From the NCBI GenBank assembly GCA_937136425.1, contig CAKZON010000006.1, positions 1 to 64,000 of the forward strand: DNA of 64,000 bases, in the 5' to 3' direction. The notes under the pieces are model-generated. The model searched no databases and was not told where the DNA came from. It was given only the letters and a program-made list of their open reading frames with translations. The DNA is from an uncultured Crocinitomix sp. Its GTDB lineage: Bacteria; Bacteroidota; Bacteroidia; Flavobacteriales_D; Crocinitomicaceae. The position numbers and the translations under genes are program-made. This document shows, piece after piece, positions 8,722 through 18,800 of this stretch (positions are counted from its first letter, which is position 1; each line of letters starts with the position of its first letter).

Positions 8722-9753
8722 ATGACTAAAAAGAAAACTTGCGTTTTATTAATTAATTTAGGTACACCTGACAGCCCCAAAACAAGGGATGTTCGAACGT
8801 ATTTATCAGAATTTTTAAACGACCCCCGAGTAATTGATATCAATGCAATTGGAAGAACTGCACTTGTAAATGGTGTAATTGTTCCATTGCGTGCGCCAAA
8901 ATCTGCAAAGATTTATAAAGAACTGTGGGATTTATGGGGAGGGGAATCTCCTTTGTTAACCTACGGTAAAAGATTGCAAGAATTAGTACAGGCTAAGTTT
9001 GATCCATCTGAAAATGTAACGGTTGAATTTGCCATGCGCTACAAAAACCCTTCTCTTAACGAAGTCTTAAAGAGAGTGCAAGCAGCCGCGTATGATCGAA
9101 TAGTTATTCTCCCCCTTTTTCCTCATTATGCCAGTTCCTCAACAGGTTCGGCAATTGAAAAAGCCATGAATATTATTCGTAAATGGTGGGTGATTCCTGA
9201 AATTAAGATAATTCAAAATTTTTATGATCACCCAGGATATATTGACGCATTTATTGATAGAGCAAATCAGCACGACATAGCAGATTTTGATCATGTACTA
9301 TTTAGCTATCATGGATTGCCCGAACGGCAAATTGATAAAGTTCATCCAACCATGGCTTGTAATACCTGTGATTGTCATAAAACTTATAAACCTGACCAAC
9401 GCTCTTGTTATAGAAATGCTTGCTATGAAACAACTCGTTTAATTGCGGCAGGCTTAGGACTTTCAGAATCTGATTACACTGTTGCATTTCAATCAAGACT
9501 AGGTAAAACACCTTGGCTTAAACCATATTCAGACAAGGTGGTTGAAGACTTGGCAAAAGAAGGCAAGAAAAAGGTTTTAGCATTTTCTGCAGCATTTGTA
9601 GCAGACTGCCTAGAAACATCCATAGAAATTGGAGATGAATACCAAGAAATTTTTGAAGAACATGGCGGAGAAAAAATTCAATTGGTTGAAAGTTTAAATG
9701 ATTCTGATAAATGGGTTAACACTGTTCATGACCTAATCATTGATATGTTATAA
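8722..9753 (+). CDS. hemH: Ferrochelatase, with a cysteine-rich insert
   Basis: Inserts iron into protoporphyrin IX to make haem. The 343-residue protein has the family start (LLINLGTPDSP, 9-19), the porphyrin-side segment FPHYASSSTGSA (133-144), the catalytic His197 in SYHGLPERQ and the C-terminal FVADCLETSIEI (292-303). An unusual stretch at 211-234 carries five cysteines (213, 216, 218, 229, 234; C-x2-C-x-C then C-x4-C). Some microbial ferrochelatases bind a [2Fe-2S] cluster, so these cysteines could be ligands, but that is not shown by sequence alone. It lies in the same direction as lpdA, 59 bases downstream. Confidence 0.96.
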   Translation: MTKKKTCVLLINLGTPDSPKTRDVRTYLSEFLNDPRVIDINAIGRTALVNGVIVPLRAPKSAKIYKELWDLWGGESPLLTYGKRLQELVQAKFDPSENVTVEFAMRYKNPSLNEVLKRVQAAAYDRIVILPLFPHYASSSTGSAIEKAMNIIRKWWVIPEIKIIQNFYDHPGYIDAFIDRANQHDIADFDHVLFSYHGLPERQIDKVHPTMACNTCDCHKTYKPDQRSCYRNACYETTRLIAAGLGLSESDYTVAFQSRLGKTPWLKPYSDKVVEDLAKEGKKKVLAFSAAFVADCLETSIEIGDEYQEIFEEHGGEKIQLVESLNDSDKWVNTVHDLIIDML

Positions 9754-9819
9754 TTGTCATCTCGACGCTTAAAAATTGCTCGTTTGTCGATTAAATATTT
9801 TCAGAGCATATCAATTACG

Positions 9820-9827
9820 TAAGTTTG
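9820..9827 (+). promoter_or_regulatory. Putative -7 element abutting the acyltransferase start
   Basis: TAAGTTTG matches TAnnTTTG and ends only 4 bases before the ATG at 9832. If used, transcription would begin at or next to the start codon, giving a leaderless message. An upstream TTTC at 9799-9802 is a poor -33 match. Confidence 0.45.
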
Positions 9828-9831
9828 CAAT

Positions 9832-10566
9832 ATGAAAATGGTCATCTCCTACATACTAACACCACTTTTCTTCCTGTTTTTCGGACTTAGCTTAGCGGTT
9901 TTTCAACCTGTTCAAGTAATTGCTAGAAACTTATTTGGTGCTAAAGCACATGATAAAACTGTAGGCGCTCTCAACTTTTGTTTAACGAGTTGTTTACTTA
10001 TTTTAGGAACCCGAATTAAGTATAAAAATTTCAGAAAGTTACCGATTGATAAACCTGTACTCGTCATTAGCAATCATCAAAGTATGTGGGACATTTCTCC
10101 CGTAATTTGGAAGCTTCGTAAAAAAAGAACTAAATACATTGCCAAGGCCTCGTTAGCTAAATACATTCCGAGCATTTCTTATAACCTGAAATATGGCGGC
10201 TCTGTATCTATCGATCGGAATGACCCGGCTGGTTCAATTGAAAAAATTAAGCAGTTTGCTGGATTCATTGCTGAAAATAAATTTGCAATTTGCATTTATC
10301 CGGAAGGCACTCGAAGTAGAAGTGGAAAAATCAAACCTTTTAAATCTTCTGGTATTGAAGCTATTCTAAAAGTAATTCCAGATATTAATGTTGTGCCAAT
10401 TGCAATTAAAAACACCGGACTAATTGACAATGAAGGAAAATTCAATAAGAGAATCGGCATTAAGCCCACATTCACTATGCTGGCAGATCGAACTTTAGAT
10501 CTTAACAATTTAACAGATGGCTTGGAGGCCATTCGTCAAGAGATTGCACAAACTATTGCAGATTAA
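9832..10566 (+). CDS. plsC: 1-acyl-sn-glycerol-3-phosphate acyltransferase family protein
   Basis: Adds an acyl chain to lysophosphatidic acid in membrane phospholipid synthesis, or to a related lysolipid. The 244-residue protein has a hydrophobic N-terminus (4-28), the acyltransferase block I NHQSMWD (81-87, the H-x4-D catalytic pair), block II around VSIDRND (125-131) and block III YPEGTRSRSG (156-165). This fits PlsC closely in size and motif order. A second, more divergent acyltransferase is at 37.5 kb, and this one is the better PlsC candidate. Two in-frame ATGs (9832, 9838) are possible starts; the first is used here. Confidence 0.88.
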   Translation: MKMVISYILTPLFFLFFGLSLAVFQPVQVIARNLFGAKAHDKTVGALNFCLTSCLLILGTRIKYKNFRKLPIDKPVLVISNHQSMWDISPVIWKLRKKRTKYIAKASLAKYIPSISYNLKYGGSVSIDRNDPAGSIEKIKQFAGFIAENKFAICIYPEGTRSRSGKIKPFKSSGIEAILKVIPDINVVPIAIKNTGLIDNEGKFNKRIGIKPTFTMLADRTLDLNNLTDGLEAIRQEIAQTIAD

Positions 10567-10686
10567 TCTCGTAATCTTTACCTGATAGTTTTATTGATTA
10601 CTATAAATTCAATAATAATTACCTTTTATTTATTGTCCTATATCAATGAATTTCGTAATTTGAATTCAATCATTTCTCCTACACCT

Positions 10687-11955
10687 ATGAAACATTTATA
10701 TTTTTTTGCATTAGCCAGTTTTTTATTTGCGACAAGTGGGCTTGCTCAAACTTCAATCACACCACTCCCCTGTTCGGATACTGAAATCACTAATCGTCAT
10801 TTGGAAACAAACCCAGATGCACTGTTAGAAAAAGAAGCAAACGAATTATTTATTCGCAATTTTATTCATGAATTAAACTCAGCAGATAACCGCAGTCATG
10901 ACAGCACGGCACAATATATTATACCTGTAGTATTACATGTTTTTCATAATGGTGATGATGGTTACATTAGTTTAGAGCAAGCACAAGCTGGATTGGATGT
11001 TTTAAATGCAGACATGCAAGGATTGAATGCAGATTGGGAGGATGTTAATCCGGATTTTGAGGATATTAAGGCGCCTTTAGATGTTCAATTTTGTCTTGCA
11101 TCTATTGATCCAGACGGAAACCCAACTACGGGAGTAAATTACTATGATGATTCTTTAAAAATGCTGAATGAAGGAGACCTTTTTGCGCATGCTTGGGACA
11201 ATTTCAAATATTTAAACTTTTATATTCCTAAATATACAGGAGGAGAATGGTCCCTTTTCACAGCCTATGCCTACTATCCAAGTTTATCAAGAGTTGAAGA
11301 CAACCTTGATGGCGTTTTTTACTCCTCCATTCGTTGGGGCTATGGCGAACATTCGGAATTAGAAGATGGGCAAGAATGGGCTTCTGTAATTACCCATGAA
11401 GTAGGTCATTGGCTAGACTTGAGACATACATTTTTAAATGGCTGCTCAGAACCTGGAGATTTAGTAGATGATACTCCACCCACAACAGGAGGAACAATTG
11501 AATTAGAGGGATGCTTTAATTATGATGAAAGTTGCGGTGTAAGCACCAACGGTGAAAATTACATGGATTATAATCATGATTGTAAAAAAATGTTTACCCA
11601 AGGACAAGTAGATCGTATGACAGCTGCATTGCATCTCCCTGCACGGAGCAACTTATGGTCAGAAGAAAACCTGGACGCAACAGGGTGCAGCGGAAACTTA
11701 TCAACTCTGGAAAACAATGCAACAAAGGATATGTTAACGATATATCCCAACCCTGCGACAAGTACTTTATATATTGAATTGAATGAAATTCCAGAGCAGA
11801 TTGTTATCTATAATAATCTAGGTGAGATTGTACAAACAATTTCAGAGCCTTTGTTGCAATACAACCTAAATATTGAGAAGTATGCTTCTGGAATTTATTT
11901 CTACCAAATAGATTTTGAAAACACGAGTCAAAAAGGAAAGTTTATTGTAAAATAA
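10687..11955 (+). CDS. Secreted M43-family zinc metalloprotease with T9SS type A sorting domain
   Basis: A predicted extracellular protease of 422 residues. I chose the ATG at 10687 because it gives a clean signal peptide (MKHLYFFALASFLFATSGLA, cleaved before QTS); the frame is open upstream from a TTG at 10594 but that would bury the signal. The zinc site HEVGHWLDLRH (237-247, HExxHxxGxxH-like with Leu-Arg before the third His) and the downstream ENYMDY Met-turn fit pappalysin-like M43 peptidases. Disulfide-forming cysteines surround it. The last 75 residues, starting near LTIYPNPATSTLYIEL and ending KGKFIVK, are a T9SS type A C-terminal domain, so the protein should be exported and anchored or released by T9SS. 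Confidence 0.92.
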   Translation: MKHLYFFALASFLFATSGLAQTSITPLPCSDTEITNRHLETNPDALLEKEANELFIRNFIHELNSADNRSHDSTAQYIIPVVLHVFHNGDDGYISLEQAQAGLDVLNADMQGLNADWEDVNPDFEDIKAPLDVQFCLASIDPDGNPTTGVNYYDDSLKMLNEGDLFAHAWDNFKYLNFYIPKYTGGEWSLFTAYAYYPSLSRVEDNLDGVFYSSIRWGYGEHSELEDGQEWASVITHEVGHWLDLRHTFLNGCSEPGDLVDDTPPTTGGTIELEGCFNYDESCGVSTNGENYMDYNHDCKKMFTQGQVDRMTAALHLPARSNLWSEENLDATGCSGNLSTLENNATKDMLTIYPNPATSTLYIELNEIPEQIVIYNNLGEIVQTISEPLLQYNLNIEKYASGIYFYQIDFENTSQKGKFIVK

Positions 11956-12042
11956 AAAGCCGAATTCAATCCATTTTTTCTGCATTCACGAATTATCCGG
12001 AAATCCTGTTGAAACTCGCTTTTATTCATTAGAGATTCTTAT

Positions 12043-12050
12043 TATATTTG
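12043..12050 (+). promoter_or_regulatory. Putative -7 promoter element of yebC
   Basis: TATATTTG matches TAnnTTTG and ends 19 bases before the yebC start codon. No convincing -33 element was seen. Confidence 0.45.
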
Positions 12051-12069
12051 GGAATTATCATTATTTACT

Positions 12070-12783
12070 ATGGGAAGAGCATTTGAATTTAGAAAAGCGC
12101 GAAAAATGAAAAGGTGGGGCGCAATGTCCAAGACCTTTACGAAAATTGGAAGAGAAATTTCAAAAGCGGTGAAGGATGCAGGGCCAAACCCTGAAACAAA
12201 TTCAAGACTGCGTGTAATTATACAAAATGCCAAAGCGGCAAACATGCCCAAGGACAATGTTGAAAGAGCAATTAAAAAAGCTTCTGACAAAAACACTGAG
12301 AACTGGGAAGAAAGAGTGTATGAAGGTTATGCACAATTTGGAATAGCTATTTGTATTGAAACTTTAACAGATAACCCTACTAGAACTGTAGCTAATGTTA
12401 GAGCTTGTTTTAATAAATGTGATGGTACTTTAGGTACAACTGGAAGTTTAGATTTTGCCTTTGAAAGAAAGTGCATGTTCAAAATTGATGCAACAGATAT
12501 AGATGTTGAAGAATTTGAATTTGAAATGATTGACCATGGTGCTGAGGAAATTGATAAAGATGATGAAGAGAATGTAATTATCATTTACGGTCAATTTGCG
12601 GATTTTGGAAATATACAAGGTGCACTTGAGGAAAAAGGGTTAGAAATTAAAGAGGCCAACCTAGAGCGCATTCCTTTAGAAACAAAAGAACTGTCTGAAG
12701 AAGAAGAAGAACAAGTGAACAAACTTATTGAACGATTAGAAGATGATGATGATGTTCAGCAAGTTTTCCATACTATGGCGTAA
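12070..12783 (+). CDS. yebC: YebC/PmpR family protein
   Basis: A 237-residue member of the YebC/TACO1 family. It begins MGRAFEFRKARKMKRWGAMS, followed by the helical domain FTKIGREISKAVKDAG, and the central block NMPKDNVERAIKKAS (about 58-72). The family was long annotated as transcriptional regulators; more recent work links YebC/TACO1 proteins to relieving ribosome stalling at proline-rich stretches. The C-terminus is strongly acidic. The gene ends before a strong bidirectional-looking terminator at 12803-12840. It is a stand-alone gene here. Confidence 0.95.
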   Translation: MGRAFEFRKARKMKRWGAMSKTFTKIGREISKAVKDAGPNPETNSRLRVIIQNAKAANMPKDNVERAIKKASDKNTENWEERVYEGYAQFGIAICIETLTDNPTRTVANVRACFNKCDGTLGTTGSLDFAFERKCMFKIDATDIDVEEFEFEMIDHGAEEIDKDDEENVIIIYGQFADFGNIQGALEEKGLEIKEANLERIPLETKELSEEEEEQVNKLIERLEDDDDVQQVFHTMA

Positions 12784-12802
12784 GTCTAATTATATTGAAC
12801 AT

Positions 12803-12840
12803 AAAAAAGCCCGATTCACACTGTGTGAATCGGGCTTTTC
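12803..12840. terminator. Bidirectional intrinsic terminator
   Basis: A perfect 12-bp stem GCCCGATTCACA / TGTGAATCGGGC (12809-12820 and 12824-12835), 3-base loop, flanked by six A on the left and four T on the right. It lies between two convergent genes, yebC and the giant adhesin, and can stop both. Confidence 0.93.
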
Positions 12841-12858
12841 GTTTTCTGAGACTCTTAT

Positions 12859-15800
12859 TTATTTCAAGACTGTCACATGTCCATCAACATAATGTTTTTT
12901 ATCGCTCATTGTTTCGCCAAACTCCATCTTCCAAATATAAACGCCATCATCCACTAATCCCATATTTCCATAAAACCCATCCCATCCGTAATCTGCATTA
13001 AAGGATTCAAAAACCATTTCTCCCCATCTGTTAAAGACCATTAGATGATAATCATAAATATCTAACCCTGATATGAATTGAGGTTTAAAAGATTCATTGT
13101 AAGAATCACCGTCAGGTGTAAATGTGTTAGGAATATGATATATCATCACATCTTTAACTTCAATAATTTGCTCCACCATATCTTGACAACCATAATCGCT
13201 ATATGCAGTTAATTGCACCGTATAATGTACGTCTCCGACTGATGGATAAACATGATCTGGATCCACCTCATTATTTACACCTGATCCATCACCAAACGTC
13301 CACTCATATGAATCAGCATAAAGAGATTCATTTACAAAACTCACACGTGTATCCATTACAGTTATCTCATAAGGCGAATACGAGAATGAAGCAATAGGCG
13401 GCTCTACAATATCTATATATCCTTCATATGTCATTGTACCTTCGCAACCTTCTGCAGTTGTTATTGTTAATGTCACATCATATAAACCTGCATTTGCAAA
13501 AGTGTGACTAACACTACTTGTAGTTCCTTCGGCGCCATCACCAAAGTTCCATTCATAGGTAACTCCATCAATTAATGAAGAAAAGTTAACAGCCATTGGC
13601 GCACAACCAATTAATTCATCTGCCATAAAGCTTACATTTGGAAGCGGAATAACAACTACTGTAGCATCATCCGTTCCAACACAACCATTTTCATCTGTTC
13701 CTGTTACAGTATAAGTAGTAGTTCCACCTGGCACAAACTCAATACCATCCGAAATACCACCATCCCAAACATAAGAACCGCCAATACCTGCGCCAGATCC
13801 CTCAAGCGTTACACCATCTCCTGCACATACTTCTTGATCCAATCCTGCATCAATTATTGGTAAAGGATTAACAGTTACTGTAACTTCATCCGTATTAACA
13901 CAACCAGACTCATCCGTTCCAGTTACTTCATAGTCATCTGTAATTCCTGGACTAAATGCCACTCCATCTATTCCTCCGCCAGTCCATAAATAATCTGCTC
14001 CTGGACCAGCTCCAGAACCAGTCAGTGTCACCCAATCTCCAACGCAAAGCGTTACATCATCCCCCGCATCTACTGCAGGTAAAGGATTAACAGTGACAAC
14101 AACATCATCTGTATTTTCGCAACCATTAGCATCCGTACCAGTTACGGTATAAGTAGCAGTTGCTGCAGGAATAAATGCTACACCATCCGTAACTCCTCCA
14201 TCCCAAACATAAACTCCACCAATACCTGCTCCTGAACCATTCAACGTTGTCGCATCTCCAATACATACAGCATGGTCTAGCCCAGCGTCAATAATTGGCA
14301 ATGGATTTACTGTTACAATTACATCATCTGTATTTTCACAGCCATTTACATCTGTTCCAGTAACGGTATAGGTTGCAGTTGCTCCTGGAGTAAACGCTAC
14401 ACCATCTGTAACTCCACCATCCCAAACATAAACTCCACCAATACCTGCACCTGAACCTATTAAAGTTGTTTCATCACCAATACAAATTGCATGATCTGGC
14501 CCCGCATCTACAGCTAAAAGTAGGTTTACAGTTACCGTTACCTCATCTGAATCAACACAACCATTAGCATCTGTTCCAGTAACCGTATAAGTTGCAGTGG
14601 CAGCAGGAGTAAATGCTACGCCATCTGTAATTCCTCCATCCCAAATATAGGTTCCACCAATACCTGCACCAGTACCTGCTAAAGTTGTTTCATCACCAAT
14701 ACAAACTGCATGATCTAATCCTGCATCAATTATTGGTAATGGATTTACAGTGACAGTAACGTCATCTGTGTTCTCGCATCCGTTAGCATCTGTTCCAGTA
14801 ACTGTATATGTTGCAGTTACTGCAGGAATAAACGCTACACCATCTGTAATTCCACCGTCCCAAGTATAAGTCCCATCTATACCTGCTCCAACTCCATTCA
14901 GTGTTGTTTCATCACCAAAACATACTGCATGATCTAGTCCTGCATCAATTATTGGCAATGGATTAACTGTAACCGTAACGTCGTCTGTATTTACACATCC
15001 ATTAGCATCTATTCCTGTTACGATATAAGTTGCAGTTGCAACTGGAGTAAACGCCACACCATCTGTAATTCCGCCGTCCCAAGTATAAGTTCCACCTATA
15101 CCTGCACCAGAACCGGTCAATGCTGTTTCATCCCCTAAACACACCGCATGATCTAGTCCCGCATCAATTATAGGTAATGGATTAACTGTTACAGTAACAT
15201 CATCTGTATTTTCACAACCATTAGCATCTGTCCCCGTTACAATATAAGTTGCAGTTGCAGCAGGAGTAAACGCTACACCATCTGTAATTCCACCGTCCCA
15301 AGTATAAGTTCCACCTACACCTGCGCCGGAACCACTCAAAGTAGTTTCATCACCTAAACACACCGCATGATCTAGTCCTGCATCAATTATTGGTAAAGGA
15401 TTGACTGTTATTGTTACATCATCTGTATTTGCACAACCATTAGCATCTGTTCCTGTTACGGTATAAGTTGTCGTTGCAACTGGAGTAAATGCTACGCCAT
15501 CTGTCACTCCACCATCCCAAACATAAGAACCTCCTATACCTGCACCAGCACCTGTCAATGTCGTTCCATCTCCTAAACACACTGCGTGATCTAACCCTGC
15601 ATCAATTATCGGTAATGGATTAACCGTTACAATAACATCATCTGTATTTTCGCATCCGTTTACATCTGTTCCAGTAACTGTATATGTCGCTGTTGCTACT
15701 GGAGTAAATGCAACACCATCCGTCACTCCTCCATCCCAAACATAAGTTCCTCCAATACCCGCTCCTGATCCTTCTAATGTTACTTCATCACCAATACAAA

Positions 15801-18800
15801 TTGCTACATCTGGACCAGCATCCACTGCTAAGAGTAAATTGACAGTTACTGTTACTTCATCTGAACCAACACAACCATTAGCATCTGTTCCTGTAACTGT
15901 ATAAGTTGCAGTGGCAGCAGGTATAAACGCTACGCCATCTGTAACACCACCATCCCAAACATAAGTTCCGCCTATTCCGGCTCCTGAGCCTGTCAAAACT
16001 GTTGGGCTACCAATACAAACCGCATGATCTAACCCTGCATCAATTATTGGTAATGGATTAACTGTTATAGTTACATCATCTGTATTTACACAGCCATTAG
16101 CATCTGTTCCCGTTACGGTATATGTTGCTGTTGCACCTGGCGTAAATACTACGCCATCTGTAACACCACCGTCCCAATCATATGTTCCGCCAATACCTGC
16201 TCCAGAACCTGTTAGCGTAACACTTTCACCTGCACAGATGGCATCATCAACACCAGCATCTATTACTGGAAGAGGATTCACGGTTATTGTCACATCATCT
16301 GTATTTACACATCCATTCGCATCTGTTCCTGTTACCGTGTAAGTAGCTGTAGCACCTGGCGTAAACTCAATGCCATCAGTAACTCCGCCATCCCATGCAT
16401 ATGTTCCGCCAATTCCAGCTCCTGATCCTGTCAAAGTAATACTTTCACCAACGCAAATTTCATCATCAGCACCTGCATCAATTATTGGTAAAGGGTTTAC
16501 AGTTATAGTTACATCATCTGTATTTTCACAGCCATTAGCATCTGTTCCTGTTACGGTATAAGTTGCTGTTGCACCAGGTGTGAACGCTACACCATTAGTA
16601 ACTCCACCATCCCAAGCATATGCTCCCCCAATTCCAGCTCCCGAACCTGTTAGTGTGATACTCTCTCCAACGCAAATTGCATCATCCGCGCCTGCATCAA
16701 TTATTGGTAAAGGGTTTACAGTTATAGTTATGGCATCAGTATTTACACACCCATTTGCGTCTGTGCCTGTTACGGTATAAGTTGCTGTTGCAGCAGGCGT
16801 AAATGCGACACCATTTGTCACACCACCGTCCCAATCGTATGTTCCGCCAATACCTGCTCCTGAACCTGTTAATGTTACACTTTCTCCAATACAAATTGCA
16901 TCATCAACACCAGCATCTATTACTGGAAGAGGATTCACGGTTATTGTTACATCATCTGTATTTACACAGCCATTCGCATCTGTTCCTGTTACCGTGTAAG
17001 TAGCTGTAGCACCTGGCGTAAATGCTACACCATCTGTAACACCACCATCCCATGCATATGTTCCGCCAATTCCAGCTCCTGATCCTGTCAAAGTAATACT
17101 TTCACCAACGCAAATTGCATCATCAGCTCCAGCATTTATTATTGGAACAGCATTAACTGTTATTGTAAAATCAGCTGTGTCATTTGGACATGGTAAATTT
17201 GAAGCGATATAAATAAAAGTATAATCACCTGCAGGAAGTCCGTCAACATTAAAAACTCCAGTTATTGGATTAAAAGTTCCACTTGCCGTAGTTTCTTCCC
17301 AAACTCCACCAGGATCAGCTCCAGAAAGTAATGTATTTAAATCTACTGACGCTCCTAGGGAATTACAAAGCGTTTCAGTATTATCTAGACCTGCATTCGG
17401 CGGAATAGTCCAATCAATTGTCAAAAGTTCAACATCAAAACAACCTAAACTAGTATCACCTAACATTACATATACAATATCTCCTGGCAACATGATATCT
17501 GAAGGCCAAATTCCATCTACCTGGTCAATACTATCCGGAATTACTGAATAGAATTCGATAATTGGGCTATCAACTCCCCCTAAGTCATTGACGACTAAAG
17601 TTGTTAAATCAAACTCTCCACATTGTGGGCCAGGATCAACAATATCGATTATTGGTGATGGCATAATTTCCACAACAATAGATTTTTCAATTGTAGATGA
17701 CAAACATAAAACACCCGGTGTTCCTGTAACCGTGTAGGTTGTTGTCACTGCGGGTGACGCATTTACAGTTGGACCTATTGTTATATCAAGTCCTCCTGGT
17801 GGTGTCCAAGCCCAAGTATAATCATCTGCATTTGGTCCATCCACTGAAATTTCTACTGGAATTCCAGCACAGGTTTCCACCGTATCAATAACAGGATCAC
17901 ATTCATCTATTATACCTCCACCGCCAACATAATCAAAGTAGTATAAACTAGAAATAGCAGCATCAATAGAAGCTTCATTTAATACTACTGTAAACAAAAA
18001 CGTTTCCGATTCGGAAGCTGGGAGACTTTCCACTCTATATCCTAATGAAATTGCCTGATCAGCAAATACGGTTGCCCCCTCTGCGGACGTCAATCCTCCA
18101 AGGCCATTCCAAATATCAGATGCATCTCTATTTGCAAAACCACCGTGAGTTACACGGAAATTTTCACCAATCGCACCTAAGCCTATATAGGAACCCCAAG
18201 GTACAGCAGATGTTGCAGTAACTAATGCTTTTTCACAACCTGGATCTGGTTGCTCTACAATTGTATTTTGTGTTGTATAATCGAAACTGAGTGTTACATT
18301 ATTATCAGGATCCAGATTTCTATAGTAATAAATATCTGTATAGTCTGTCAGACCTGTATTAGTAAGTGTTACTTCAGTAGTATAGTACAGTTCTGTTGTT
18401 ATTAATCTATAAACAATATGAACATCTATATCACCAATTGTTCCATCCCAAACGACAGACATACAGTCGCCATCCAAGTCATAGCCGGATATTGACCCTG
18501 CAATATCTTCTAAACTTCCTGAGGCATTATTATGATAATTAATTCCAGAAATTTCCAATCCGAAACCATTTTCAGGTGATCCTGGTGTAAAAAAGTCTCC
18601 GTCATAATTAACCCAGCCATCTAATTGTGGATTTGCGACGAAGCCAAAATAAACGGGGGAACCCACCCAGGCATCTGACCGATTATGAGATGTACCCAAC
18701 AGAGGTGCCCCTTCGTGTCCGGCATCATTAATTCCAATTTCAACATTATCTCCAATCATGTACGCACTTGTACCGATTATTTGACTTTGGGTAAATGCAG

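Noticed and set aside
10594..10686. Upstream TTG extension of the metalloprotease frame
   Set aside because: It puts 31 residues before a complete signal peptide at 10687, with no export sense.
12795..13001. Plus-strand open frame spanning the yebC/adhesin terminator
   Set aside because: It covers the hairpin at 12803-12840 and lies antisense to the conserved C-terminus of the adhesin.
16370..17003. Three plus-strand open frames (16370-16561, 16580-16780, 16803-17003) opposite the 16-unit array
   Set aside because: They are out-of-phase shadows created by the 219-bp repeat, with no signal, start context or recognisable protein content.
13642..17145. Repeat array considered as a CRISPR
   Set aside because: Units are 219 bp with no spacers and code in frame for a 73-residue protein module; no cas genes are present.
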